From Candidatus Peribacteria bacterium (GTDB lineage: Bacteria; Patescibacteriota; Gracilibacteria; Peribacterales; Peribacteraceae), in contig JAHFJN010000001.1 of the NCBI GenBank assembly GCA_023245865.1, forward strand, positions 186,001 to 250,000: a stretch of 64,000 nucleotides of DNA, given 5' to 3'. A program made the translations under genes and the position numbers. This document shows, piece after piece, positions 41,247-51,054 of the stretch (positions within the stretch are counted from its first letter, which is position 1; each line of letters begins with the position of its first letter). A model generated the notes under the pieces. It did no database searches. It was not told the DNA's origin and saw nothing but the letters and a program-made list of their open reading frames with translations.

Positions 41247-41768
41247 CTAGTATAGATCATCCTCGCCTTCGGGAGGAGGGGATTTGTGTCCATCAATCGA
41301 CCCTGTCATAGCATGGAGAATATCTTCAATATGATAGAGTTTTCCTCCCAGGGACTCGGTCTTTTCTCGATACGATGGGAAAAAAGCAGGAAGGAGATCA
41401 ATTGCAATGAGATTGTTTCGAACAAAAGAAGCTATGAAGCGAGTGATTGCATGCTCCCCTAAAATCTCTTGTTTTTCGAGGTATCGATCCATTGTTCCTG
41501 TCCAACCCGGAACGGCCCGTACGTGATGAATTCTCTTCAGAATTTTGTATCGCAATGATGCAAGAATTTCAATGATTACATCGCGATCCAGCAGAAGGTG
41601 TTGAAACCTGTTCGCAAACTGGAATGGATCCAAACACATTTCCCGCGGAATCGATCTCCTTTCGATCAATGCCTCTTCGATGAGTGCTATGGTCTCGCTT
41701 TCGCAGAACATTTTAAGTGTCTCGCAGCACGATGCATTTTCCTGTGCATCCATACATGCATCATACAA
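41247..41768 (-). CDS. Hypothetical protein
   Basis: 173-aa ORF without recognised domain; alternative start MDAQENASC. Confidence 0.5.
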   Translation of the reverse strand: MYDACMDAQENASCCETLKMFCESETIALIEEALIERRSIPREMCLDPFQFANRFQHLLLDRDVIIEILASLRYKILKRIHHVRAVPGWTGTMDRYLEKQEILGEHAITRFIASFVRNNLIAIDLLPAFFPSYREKTESLGGKLYHIEDILHAMTGSIDGHKSPPPEGEDDLY

Positions 41769-41789
41769 CTCTCTGCTACACTGGAAATA

Positions 41790-42617
41790 ATGAAAATTCT
41801 CCTCCTGGGGCGTACCGGCTACCTCGGCACGCAGTTTCTGACGCTCTACCCCGATGCCGTGACGCCGCGGGTTGATATCGGTAATCCTGAAGCGGTTTCA
41901 GCGCTGCTGGAAGCAGAAAAACCGGATGTGGTCATCAATGCCGCAGGAAAAACCGGTCGGCCGAATGTCGATTGGTGCGAAGATCATAAAGAGGAGACCT
42001 TGCATGCGAATGTCCTTGGCCCTCTCGTGCTCCTCGAAGAGTGTGCGAAACGTGACATCTACTGGGTGCACATGAGCTCGGGTTGTATTTATCAGGGGGA
42101 TAACGGCGGCACGGGATACACCGAAAAGGACACTCCGAACTTCATGGGAAGTTTCTATTCACGGTCTAAAGCATGGTCGGATCAAATATTGAAAGAATTT
42201 CCCGTGTTGGTGCTCCGGATTCGGATGCCCTTCGATGATTCCCAAAACGAACGTAGCCTCATCACCAAGATCAGCAAGTATTCGCGCCTGCTTGATGTTC
42301 CAAATTCCCTCACATATCTTCCGGACTTTCTGACTGCAGCGAAAGTTCTCATCGAACGTCGCAAGACCGGTCTCTATAATATCGTGAACCCTGGCGCACT
42401 CTCGCCTTATCAAGTGATGCAAAAATATTGCGAGATTGTCAACCCATCCCACACCATCGAACGTCTCACCCTCGATCATCTTTCAGATGTCGTCAAAGCA
42501 GGACGGAGCAATTGCATCCTCAGTACGGCTAAAATCGAGTCTGAAGGCATTATGATTCAGCCGATCGAGCAAGCAGTCGATCAAGCGCTGAGAGCCATTG
42601 CGACGGCAAAAAAGTAG
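41790..42617 (+). CDS. NAD(P)-dependent sugar epimerase/reductase (RmlD-like SDR)
   Basis: MKILLLGRTGYLGTQFL, 'KPDVVINAAGKTGRPNVDWCEDHKEETLHANVLGPLVL', 'YSRSKAWSDQIL'. Confidence 0.88.
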   Translation: MKILLLGRTGYLGTQFLTLYPDAVTPRVDIGNPEAVSALLEAEKPDVVINAAGKTGRPNVDWCEDHKEETLHANVLGPLVLLEECAKRDIYWVHMSSGCIYQGDNGGTGYTEKDTPNFMGSFYSRSKAWSDQILKEFPVLVLRIRMPFDDSQNERSLITKISKYSRLLDVPNSLTYLPDFLTAAKVLIERRKTGLYNIVNPGALSPYQVMQKYCEIVNPSHTIERLTLDHLSDVVKAGRSNCILSTAKIESEGIMIQPIEQAVDQALRAIATAKK

Positions 42618-42658
42618 ACAAAATAGCGTGTTTTGGCGTAGTCTAAGACACTTTCGCG

Positions 42659-44425
42659 ATGTTCCCTATGTCTCTCATGTCTTTGCAGCTCATCAAGGCG
42701 TTCACGCTGCGGCACAGGTGGAAACTGATCATCACTGCCTCCGTCGGTGTTCCATTTCTACTCCTTCTTTTTTTCATCCTGCGCCCGAAACAGCCGACCT
42801 ACGTGACGGCAATTGTAGCGAGGGGTGATTTGAGGCAGACGGTCGAGGCGGTAGGGACGGTGATCTCTGATCGTGATTTAAAGTTGCAGTTTCCGTCATC
42901 TGGGATTGTCTCAGAAGTTTTTGTGAAAGAAGGCGACACGGTGCATCCGGGTCAGAATCTTGCAGCGCTCCGTTCCGGTACCTTCGCAGCCGACATCGCC
43001 TCAGCGCAAGCGCGCGTGATGGCTGCAGCCGCAGATATGCAGGCGAAGCAAGAAGGAGCGCGGCCCGAAGACATTGCAATCACGCAGGCTGATGTGCGAA
43101 GCAAGCAAGCATCGCTTGATGCCGCGCGCGGGAGTCTGGCCTCCGCGGAAGCGTCACTCAAAAATTCGCAGGCGCGCTTACTTTCCTTGCAGCAAGAGGC
43201 AACAACAAGTCTCGCAGGATCTGTGTCGAATGTCGGAAGCGCTGTCAGTCAGCAGCTGACAGTTCTGGATAATGCCATCGCGACAGCGCAAGGAGTCTTT
43301 GCCAATAACGATGTGACGGACGCCGTGATTCGCAGCGGAACATCGGAGTATGAATTTATGAATGCTGCATTCAGAACAGAGCAAGGTGTACTGAGGACAC
43401 TTCGCGTCAAAAATACTGTCATCGATTATTCTTCCGCACTTGCGGTCCTGGATCAGGCGAAAGCTGTCATCTTTCAAGCGACCATCACGCTCGATCAGGT
43501 TTTCAGCTTATTGTCGCGACTGCCTGCATCAGGATCCTTCAGTGAGAGTGCTCGTGAAGCATACAAAACGACGGTGGCAGCGCAGCGAAGCAGTACGCAG
43601 AGCGCGCTCGCGAGTATCGATGCGACGAGCAAGGGACTACGTGATGCTTCTGCGAGTTTCCAGACGCGCATTGCGACGGAGCAGGGGAACCTCACTTCTG
43701 CGCAAGGAACAAAGGACAGAGCTCTCGCTGACATCGCGTCGTATGATGCCGCACTGCAAATGGCGCAGGCACAGCTGCAGTTGAAACTCGCTCCCACCCG
43801 TGACACGGACATCCGCGCATCCATGGCAAATTTGCAGCAAGCGAGAGCCGGGCTCGCCTCTGCGGTTGCGAATTACAACAACACTATTCTTGCGGCACCG
43901 ATCGACGGCATCGTGACCAAGGTGAACGTGAAGGTCGGCGAAATCACTCCCGTAGGGCCTGCAGTGGCGATGCTTGGCACAAGTCCGTACCGGATTGAAA
44001 TGTTTGTCTCAGAAATCGATGTTCCGAAGGTGCACTCTTCTCAGTCGGGAAGTATCGAACTCGATGCATTCAGGGGAATGCATTTTAAATTGCACGTGAG
44101 TGAAAGTGACAGCGCCGCGACCGATAAAGACGGCGTATCCAAGTATCGCGTGAAACTGGATTTTGATTTTCCCCACGCCGAACTCAAAGTCGGCATGACC
44201 GGTGATGCCGAAATCGATACCGGTTTTCGACGGAGTGCCGTCCATGTTCCTTTGCGCGCAATTCTCGATGCACCGAATGCAACAAAAATAGTACGTGTCC
44301 GCGCACCCGACGGAAGCATCGAGGAGCGACCGGTGGTCACCGGCATGGAAAGTGCCGATGGAAATGTTGAAATCATTCAGGGATTAAAGGCGGGAGAGGT
44401 TGTGATTGTTCTTGAAAAGAAATGA
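42659..44425 (+). CDS. HlyD/MacA-like efflux adaptor (membrane fusion protein)
   Basis: N-terminal TM, 'LQFPSSGIVSEVFVKEGDTVHPGQNLAAL', long coiled coil, 'APIDGIVTKVNVKVGEIT'. Confidence 0.88.
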   Translation: MFPMSLMSLQLIKAFTLRHRWKLIITASVGVPFLLLLFFILRPKQPTYVTAIVARGDLRQTVEAVGTVISDRDLKLQFPSSGIVSEVFVKEGDTVHPGQNLAALRSGTFAADIASAQARVMAAAADMQAKQEGARPEDIAITQADVRSKQASLDAARGSLASAEASLKNSQARLLSLQQEATTSLAGSVSNVGSAVSQQLTVLDNAIATAQGVFANNDVTDAVIRSGTSEYEFMNAAFRTEQGVLRTLRVKNTVIDYSSALAVLDQAKAVIFQATITLDQVFSLLSRLPASGSFSESAREAYKTTVAAQRSSTQSALASIDATSKGLRDASASFQTRIATEQGNLTSAQGTKDRALADIASYDAALQMAQAQLQLKLAPTRDTDIRASMANLQQARAGLASAVANYNNTILAAPIDGIVTKVNVKVGEITPVGPAVAMLGTSPYRIEMFVSEIDVPKVHSSQSGSIELDAFRGMHFKLHVSESDSAATDKDGVSKYRVKLDFDFPHAELKVGMTGDAEIDTGFRRSAVHVPLRAILDAPNATKIVRVRAPDGSIEERPVVTGMESADGNVEIIQGLKAGEVVIVLEKK

Positions 44426-44426
44426 T

Positions 44427-45137
44427 ATGGAGAAAACGCATCCGCTCATCGAAGTGCGGCATCTCAGCAAATCATACTTCAATGATGGCATTGAAACACC
44501 TGTCCTCCATGACATCGATCTGGTGATTAGGAAAGGTGAATTCATTGCAATCATGGGTCCGTCGGGATCGGGGAAATCGACACTGATGCACATTCTTGGC
44601 TTTCTGGATGTGCATACGACCGGCGATTATCTGTTCCAGGGCGAACGAACCATTCGTATGGATGACGACGCGCTTGCAAAAATTCGAGCGACGCGCGTGA
44701 GTTTCGTGTTTCAAGCGTTCAATTTGCTGCCGCGTACGACGGTGTTGCAAAACGTGATGTTGCCGCTCTTGTATCATCCTACGATCCCTGTGGCAGAACG
44801 TATCGAACGATCTCTGCAGGCGATCGCTTCTGTTGATCTTTTGGATCGCAAGGACTTTCTTTCATCACAGCTTTCCGGCGGACAGAAGCAGCGGGTAGCC
44901 ATCGCGCGTGCTCTTGTGACGGATCCCGATGTGATTTTTGCGGACGAACCGACGGGAAATCTGGACAGTGCTTCGGGCATTGCCGTTATGAACGCATTGC
45001 AGAAGCTGCATGCTTCCGGACATACGATCATTCTGGTGACGCACGATCGAACGACTGCGGAACATGCAGATCGCATCATTCTTGTCAGAGATGGACACAT
45101 CGAAGGAGATACGCACAGTGAACATGCTCGCACGTGA
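44427..45137 (+). CDS. MacB/LolD-type ABC transporter ATP-binding protein
   Basis: 'IMGPSGSGKSTLMHILGFLD', 'LSGGQKQRVAIARALVTDPDVIFADEPTGNLDS'. Confidence 0.95.
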   Translation: MEKTHPLIEVRHLSKSYFNDGIETPVLHDIDLVIRKGEFIAIMGPSGSGKSTLMHILGFLDVHTTGDYLFQGERTIRMDDDALAKIRATRVSFVFQAFNLLPRTTVLQNVMLPLLYHPTIPVAERIERSLQAIASVDLLDRKDFLSSQLSGGQKQRVAIARALVTDPDVIFADEPTGNLDSASGIAVMNALQKLHASGHTIILVTHDRTTAEHADRIILVRDGHIEGDTHSEHART

Positions 45138-46350
45138 CACATTCTCAACGGCTCTTGGTGGCGTCATTGCGAACACATCGCGATCTCTCCTCACGATGCT
45201 CGGCATCATCATCGGTGTTGCATCGGTGGTGCTTATGAGTTCGGTCGGTGCATCAATGAAGCTCGTGATCTTGAGTCAGGTGAGCAGCCTCGGAAGCAAG
45301 AGTATGGTGGTTTTTCCGGGTACGCAGGAGGGAGGGCCTGCCGCCGTGCAGACCGGTCATGACAGTTTGACATTTGAAGATCTGGCGGCTCTGGAGAAAC
45401 TCAGCACCATTCAGGATGCGGCACCCGTGATTTTTCTCACAGGGCAAACATCGTACGGTCGCGAGGAAGCAACGCCACAAGTGTTCGGCATTGTGCCGCA
45501 ATTTTTTCTGAATCAGAACATTGCCATTCAGGACGGACGGTTGATCGACGACAACGACAATCAAGGTGCACGGGCGGTTGCGGTACTTGCACCCGATGCC
45601 GTCCAAAAATTTTTCGGCAATACTGACCCGCTCGGAGAGCGCATCAAGATCGGCGATAATCATTTTACGGTGATCGGCACAACCAAGGCCCTTGGGTCGC
45701 AATTTTTTCAGAATGCTGACGATCGCATCTATGTACCGTTTTCTGTCGCACGCACGATCACGGGACAAAAATATTTGAATTACATCACACTGAAGGCTGT
45801 CGACGATTTTGACCGCTCATTCGATGACATTAAATTCCTGCTTCGTACGCGTCATGGGATTAATAATCCGACGGATGATGAGAAGAAAGATGATTTTGTC
45901 GTTCATAGCTCGGCACAGGCGAATCAGATATTGGGATCCGTGTCACTCGGACTCTCGCTCTTTATCACCACGATTGCCGCGATCTCACTCATTGTCGGTG
46001 GCATCGGCATCATGAATATCATGCTGGTGACTGTCACCGAGCGCACGCGCGAAATCGGCCTTCGCAAAGCCGTCGGTGCGCGAAGTCGCGATATCCTGTT
46101 TCAATTTTTGCTCGAGGCGGTGATGCTGACGGGTCTTGGAGGCATGATCGGCATGGTGCTCGGGATAGGTGCGGCAGGTATCCTCTCCCTCTTGGTCCGC
46201 TATTTTCTTGCGACGTACACCTTTGCCATTTCCATTCCATCCGTTGTTGTTGCCATTTTGATGGCGGCATTCACAGGACTGATCTTCGGGATTTCACCGG
46301 CTAGAAAGGCCTCCCTTTTACATCCCATAGAAGCTTTGCGCTATGAATAA
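45124..46350 (+). CDS. MacB-like ABC transporter permease, copy 1
   Basis: 'SRSLLTMLGIIIGVASVVLMSSVG' and 'IGIMNIMLVTVTERTREIGLRKAVGARSRDILFQFL'. Confidence 0.92.
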   Translation: MLARDTFSTALGGVIANTSRSLLTMLGIIIGVASVVLMSSVGASMKLVILSQVSSLGSKSMVVFPGTQEGGPAAVQTGHDSLTFEDLAALEKLSTIQDAAPVIFLTGQTSYGREEATPQVFGIVPQFFLNQNIAIQDGRLIDDNDNQGARAVAVLAPDAVQKFFGNTDPLGERIKIGDNHFTVIGTTKALGSQFFQNADDRIYVPFSVARTITGQKYLNYITLKAVDDFDRSFDDIKFLLRTRHGINNPTDDEKKDDFVVHSSAQANQILGSVSLGLSLFITTIAAISLIVGGIGIMNIMLVTVTERTREIGLRKAVGARSRDILFQFLLEAVMLTGLGGMIGMVLGIGAAGILSLLVRYFLATYTFAISIPSVVVAILMAAFTGLIFGISPARKASLLHPIEALRYE

Positions 46351-47557
46351 CAGTGATCTGCTCAGAGCGGCTTTGCGAGGTATTAAGATTCATACATCTC
46401 GTTCATCCCTCACCATGCTCGGCATCATCATCGGTGTTGCGTCGGTGGTGCTTATGGTGTCACTCGGCAACAGTTTTCAGAATTATATTCTCACACAGAT
46501 CGCTACGATCGGTACAAACACGATGGATGTGTTTCCCAAGGGGTTTGAAAAATTTGGCGGGAATCTCGATTCGTTGACGTATGAAGATGAAGGCGCAATC
46601 AAGCAATTGTCGACCGTCGAACGTGTCACGCCGATTATTATCGTCGGAAAGCCCGTTCACTATGGCAAAGAAGAAGTGTCACCCATGGTCATGGGAGCGG
46701 AGCGAACACTCTTCGGCAATTACGGTCTGACGCTCGATCATGGTCGACTGCTTGAACAGAGCGATGAAGATGGTGCCAAGGCGGTCGCGGTGCTCGCATA
46801 CCAGACTGCAGTCGATCTGTTTGGAAACAGGGATCCCGTCGGACAAAAAATTACAGTCGGGGAATCTTCTTTTCTTGTCGTTGGAGTGCTCAGGAGCATG
46901 GGGTCGGCGCTTCTGCAAAATCTCGACAAGCCGGTTTTCATTCCGTTCTCGACCGCACGAGCGGCCTCGGGTCAGAAATTCCTCAGCTTCATCAATCTTA
47001 AGACGATCGGGGACAGTGCTCTCGCAAAGCAAGATATTACGTCGCTGCTGCGACAACGTCATCACATCCAAAATCCGGGCAATGATCCGGATAAAGATGA
47101 TTTCATTGCGCGTGGCGCGGAGCAAGTGACCGGTATCGTGAATTCCGTAACGCTCGGTCTCACGATTTTCCTCGCGCTTGTCGCGGGAATTTCACTGATT
47201 GTGGGTGGCATCGGCATCATGAATATCATGCTGGTATCTGTTACCGAGAGAACGCGAGAAATCGGCCTTCGCAAAGCCGTCGGTGCGCGCAGGCGCGACA
47301 TCCTCCTGCAATTTCTTCTTGAGGCCGTGATGTTGACCGTGACGGGAGGACTTGTCGGGATTGCTGTGGGCGGAGTGGCAGGATGGTTACTCTCGGTGAT
47401 CGCTGCAAAGTTTTTGGGAGAATTTTCCTTCGTGCTCTCGATCACGGCGATCGCACTCGCAGTATGCATGGCGGTAGGAACAGGATTGATTTTTGGAATC
47501 TATCCGGCACGAAGAGCATCCACTCTAAGTCCGATCGATGCTCTGAAATACGAATGA
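46343..47557 (+). CDS. MacB-like ABC transporter permease, copy 2
   Basis: 'SRSSLTMLGIIIGVASVVLMVSLG' and 'IGIMNIMLVSVTERTREIGLRKAVGARRRDILLQFL'; paralog of copy 1. Confidence 0.92.
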   Translation: MNNSDLLRAALRGIKIHTSRSSLTMLGIIIGVASVVLMVSLGNSFQNYILTQIATIGTNTMDVFPKGFEKFGGNLDSLTYEDEGAIKQLSTVERVTPIIIVGKPVHYGKEEVSPMVMGAERTLFGNYGLTLDHGRLLEQSDEDGAKAVAVLAYQTAVDLFGNRDPVGQKITVGESSFLVVGVLRSMGSALLQNLDKPVFIPFSTARAASGQKFLSFINLKTIGDSALAKQDITSLLRQRHHIQNPGNDPDKDDFIARGAEQVTGIVNSVTLGLTIFLALVAGISLIVGGIGIMNIMLVSVTERTREIGLRKAVGARRRDILLQFLLEAVMLTVTGGLVGIAVGGVAGWLLSVIAAKFLGEFSFVLSITAIALAVCMAVGTGLIFGIYPARRASTLSPIDALKYE

Positions 47558-47570
47558 TGTTCACGTGTCA

Positions 47571-47626
47571 TCCTGAGCCCGCCGTAGCACTCTGGGCAAA
47601 GGAGGGAGCCCTGTCGAAGGACCGAT
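47571..47626. repeat. REP-like CATCCTGAGC...GTCGAAGGACC element
   Basis: tcatcctgagcccgccgtagc...gccctgtcgaaggacc; core shared with 23192-23245 and 52706-52768. Confidence 0.5.
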
Positions 47627-47668
47627 GGAGGCATTGCGATTTGAGTAAATTACCCTACACTTTGCACT

Positions 47669-48307
47669 ATGCTTTTCTCTTTCAGAAGGACCGTCATTCT
47701 CGGACTTGCGCTTTGCTCCCTTGTGGCATGCACGTCAAAAGGTGCCAAGGTTCCTTTTCCGACGACCCTTCCGGACGAGCAGGTGCTCGACGACACGTAC
47801 AACCGTTTGCATCACGATCTCTCACCGTTATCGGCGTATCATTTTCAGATCATGATTCCCACGCCCTGGAAGACGTTGAGTACAAAAATCACCAAAGCAC
47901 CGGAGAAAGGGGGTCTTGCCGATGTGGGCATCTTTCGGGAACCGGGTGATTGGATGAAAAATGACAACGCCCCGATCAATGGTGAAATTTCCGTCAGTGT
48001 CCTCAATGTAGAGGGCGATACGCAAACACCCGCCGCATGGTTGGAAACCATCCTCAAGAAAAACACAAAAGGATTCACCGTTTTGAATCACCGGTCCATT
48101 CCTTCCGCCTCTGGTGAGGTGTCAGATATCCTCATTACATATCAGAGCGGCAGCGACACGATCATTTCCCGATTGATGGCGCTCAAGCGAGGCAATGAAA
48201 TGTTCGTGATTACAGGGAGCGACACTGCAAAAGGATACGAGAAAACGGCGGAGGTTTTCGCTGTTGCGGTGCAGACGTTTAAGCTCGATCCGCTTGAGAA
48301 GAAATAA
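47669..48307 (+). CDS. Predicted lipoprotein
   Basis: Lipobox 'LCSLVAC^TSK' after hydrophobic h-region. Confidence 0.75.
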   Translation: MLFSFRRTVILGLALCSLVACTSKGAKVPFPTTLPDEQVLDDTYNRLHHDLSPLSAYHFQIMIPTPWKTLSTKITKAPEKGGLADVGIFREPGDWMKNDNAPINGEISVSVLNVEGDTQTPAAWLETILKKNTKGFTVLNHRSIPSASGEVSDILITYQSGSDTIISRLMALKRGNEMFVITGSDTAKGYEKTAEVFAVAVQTFKLDPLEKK

Positions 48308-48316
48308 AAAATGGGA

Positions 48317-48337
48317 GGAGACGGAAGATCCGTCTCC
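48317..48337 (-). terminator. Intrinsic terminator for minus-strand small transcript
   Basis: GGAGACGGA-aga-TCCGTCTCC (9-bp stem, 3-nt loop); minus strand continues TCCCATTTTTT. Confidence 0.7.
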
Positions 48338-48426
48338 AGCCCACTGTTGTTATATCAATGCCTTCAACGCATGGATCATAGAGAAGGCAAGGACTGCCAT
48401 GAATGCCATGAATAGCAATTCATTTG

Positions 48427-48618
48427 CTACGGTTGATTCATGGCTGCTTCGACGTTGGTTACATCTGGAGATGTCGCCCGTTCCTCCGCTGCATGGTCGT
48501 AGATGCGCAGTCTTGCAGTTGCATCGGGTTCCACCCGAGCACGACGGAGGTGACTGAGATCGACACCGAGTCGTTTGTCGATCTTCATCAACGCTTTTCC
48601 AGTGACGTCTGTCGACAT
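48427..48618 (-). CDS. Small protein (63 aa), unknown function
   Basis: MSTDVTGKALMKIDKRLGVDLSHLRRARVEPDATARLRIYDHAAEERATSPDVTNVEAAMNQP; AAAGGA Shine-Dalgarno-like, upstream promoter, downstream terminator. Confidence 0.5.
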   Translation of the reverse strand: MSTDVTGKALMKIDKRLGVDLSHLRRARVEPDATARLRIYDHAAEERATSPDVTNVEAAMNQP

Positions 48619-48668
48619 TCATTTGTTCCTTTCATGTTCCAGTGGAGAGAAAAAACAACAGTTTTAAT

Positions 48669-48696
48669 ATTATAATATAATTCAAATATATTGCAA
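48669..48696 (-). promoter_or_regulatory. Sigma70-like promoter TTGCAA-16-TATAAT
   Basis: Minus-strand reading in an AT-rich patch upstream of the 63-aa ORF. Confidence 0.55.
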
Positions 48697-48736
48697 TACG
48701 TTCAATCCACGAAATGCTTATGTAAACCTCTCTCCC

Positions 48737-50962
48737 TTGCCCTCTCGCATGGGAAGAGGGCAGAATGCAGCGATGCGCATAGTCAAACGCAACATCGATA
48801 TTGTCGTTGCTGTCGGTGTGCTCCTTTTCTTCGCAGTACTCCTCCTCTCCCTCAAAAATCCAACGTCCCTCGATGACGGGCTGAGACATTTCACGATGGC
48901 AGCGCTCATGCGTGATCGCGGAATATTCGCCGTCCCAGGGTGGAGCGTTTTTTTCTATGAAGGATACTTAAGCACGCTCCATGCCGATCCGTGGTTTCTC
49001 TCGAATGTCGTGATGATTCCATTTACGTATTTTTCCATTGCGGAAGGTTTGCATCTCTTCATTCTTGCAGAATTGGTCGTTCTTCTCACTGGATGCCTGC
49101 TGCTCCTTCGAACGTTCTCTCTCACGCCGATTGCACGCGCTCTGTTTCTTTTCCTCATCATCTTTGGTGATTTGCAGTTTCTGGGACGATTTTTGCTCGG
49201 GAGACCGTATGCCTTGATGACAGGTGTTACGCTGCTGCTCCTCTGGGCGATTCTGAAAAATCGATGGGCTCTTGCAACACTGTTTCTTGCGCTGAGCGTT
49301 CTGCTTTCTCAGCTCTTTGTCTTTCCTCTCTTGATCGCTGTGTGCGCTCTACCGGCATATTTCTTTGCGGGCAGGGTCGCACATTGCAAATCATTATTTG
49401 CAGTTATCATCCTCGGACTTGCGGCGGGGTTTACCCTTCACCCGTATCCTGCGGAATATCTTTCGTACATCACGACGGTATTTCTGCAGATTCCATTTTT
49501 GAAAAGTGTCGGTCTTTCGGTCGAAATGCAGAGCAGTATCACCGATCTCTCATTCATGAGTGTGACGATTGCCGTTGGCTTTGCCGCATTGACTGTCTTG
49601 ATCCTTGGAACGAGAGGCTATCGACGACGATTGTTGTACGATCCTGTGATACTACTTCTTTCCATTCTCCTCGTCATCTTTGGATGTGCGTTTCTTCTGT
49701 GGGTGCGGATGATCGATCTGCTGTGGCCTGTTCTCATTCTCTTCATCGCAAGATTGTACACAGTGGATGCAGCTCTTCTTCTGACGATGCGACAAATATT
49801 CTTGCCGGGGCATTTTCGCCTTCGGTGGATCGCTGGCGCTCTGTCAGTACTGATCGTCATGCAAGTGATCGCAACACCGCGCGCATTCATGAAAAATGAT
49901 GCGGGAAATTCTCTCCGTTCATTTGATGCATTGCGTCTGATTCCTTCCGGCGCTCGCGTGCTCAATCTCGACTGGGACAGATTTTTCCCGTACGTAGCAG
50001 TGCGGCCAGATCTCGAGTACGCAACCGGCATTGATCCGTCATTCACATACCTTACCGATCCCGCCATCGCCGAAGATCTCCATCACCTTCACGAGAGCGG
50101 TGCGACTGTCGAGTCTTTGCAGAGAATCCTCGAAGCGTATCCCTCGGATTATCTCCTCGTCGATGTGAGCAAACAGATTCCAGGTCACGGTTCCGGTGCT
50201 GCACTTTCCGAACTTTCCCTCGTCGCTCATTCCGGTGGCATCATGTTGTTTCACATTGGGCATGCACTTCCTGCTGCTGCCGGTACGGGTAGCGTCGTCA
50301 CGCACGTAAAACCATTTCGCGTCCCGATCTTGATGTATCACTATATCCGCGACCTGCCGAGGTCCAGGGATAAAGTAGGTATTGGTCTCACCGTCACGCC
50401 TGCAACATTTGAGATTCAGTTGGATTATTTGCAGAAGAAGGGATATCACACCGTGAGCTTTTCGCAACTGTCAGATTCGGGAGCCGCACTTCCAAGTAAA
50501 CCGATCATCCTGACATTCGATGATGGCTACGAGGACGCGTACACAGAGGCTGTTCCGATGCTCCTCAAGCACAAGATGACCGCGACGTTCTACATTGTGA
50601 CGGGATTCATAGGGAAAAAGAATTACCTCACGTGGGAACAACTACGCGCGATGACAGGGTCAGGGATGGAGATCGGCGCACACACTGCTCATCATCTGGA
50701 TCTGCGTAAACTCACACTTGCTGAGCAGACGCGCGAGATAGCAAATTGCATTCAATTGCTTCAGGAAACACTCGGGATTCATATCTGGAGTTTCGCCTAT
50801 CCCGCGGGTAAATACACCGCGACGACGATGCATCTGCTCGAAGAAGCCGGTGTGCCGTTCGCCGTTACGACGCACAAAGGAATTGCAACGGAACTCCAAG
50901 ATCCTTTGGAACTCCCACGCGTCCGTATGAATAACGAGGTGAAGATGCGGAAGATGTTTTAG
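48737..50962 (+). CDS. Multi-TM membrane protein fused to C-terminal polysaccharide deacetylase (NodB) domain
   Basis: ~10 TM N-terminal half; C-term 'PILMYHYIRDLP', 'PIILTFDDGYEDAYTEAVPML', 'MEIGAHTAHHLDLRKL'. Start may be MRIVKRNID (48773). Confidence 0.88.
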   Translation: MPSRMGRGQNAAMRIVKRNIDIVVAVGVLLFFAVLLLSLKNPTSLDDGLRHFTMAALMRDRGIFAVPGWSVFFYEGYLSTLHADPWFLSNVVMIPFTYFSIAEGLHLFILAELVVLLTGCLLLLRTFSLTPIARALFLFLIIFGDLQFLGRFLLGRPYALMTGVTLLLLWAILKNRWALATLFLALSVLLSQLFVFPLLIAVCALPAYFFAGRVAHCKSLFAVIILGLAAGFTLHPYPAEYLSYITTVFLQIPFLKSVGLSVEMQSSITDLSFMSVTIAVGFAALTVLILGTRGYRRRLLYDPVILLLSILLVIFGCAFLLWVRMIDLLWPVLILFIARLYTVDAALLLTMRQIFLPGHFRLRWIAGALSVLIVMQVIATPRAFMKNDAGNSLRSFDALRLIPSGARVLNLDWDRFFPYVAVRPDLEYATGIDPSFTYLTDPAIAEDLHHLHESGATVESLQRILEAYPSDYLLVDVSKQIPGHGSGAALSELSLVAHSGGIMLFHIGHALPAAAGTGSVVTHVKPFRVPILMYHYIRDLPRSRDKVGIGLTVTPATFEIQLDYLQKKGYHTVSFSQLSDSGAALPSKPIILTFDDGYEDAYTEAVPMLLKHKMTATFYIVTGFIGKKNYLTWEQLRAMTGSGMEIGAHTAHHLDLRKLTLAEQTREIANCIQLLQETLGIHIWSFAYPAGKYTATTMHLLEEAGVPFAVTTHKGIATELQDPLELPRVRMNNEVKMRKMF

Positions 50963-50981
50963 TGGTGGGCCGGGAAGGACT
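50957..50981. repeat. 25-bp copy of tRNA-Tyr 3' end (TTTTAGTGGTGGGCCGGGAAGGACT)
   Basis: Identical to 51030-51054; spans the stop codon of the deacetylase gene. Confidence 0.85.
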
Positions 50982-51029
50982 TCCTTGGTCAGGCTCAGGA
51001 TAAACTTCTCGTCCTTCCGACTCGATTGA

Positions 51030-51054
51030 TTTTAGTGGTGGGCCGGGAAGGACT
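51030..51054. repeat. 25-bp repeat partner inside tRNA-Tyr 3' end
   Basis: Identical to 50957-50981, offset 73 bp. Confidence 0.85.
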
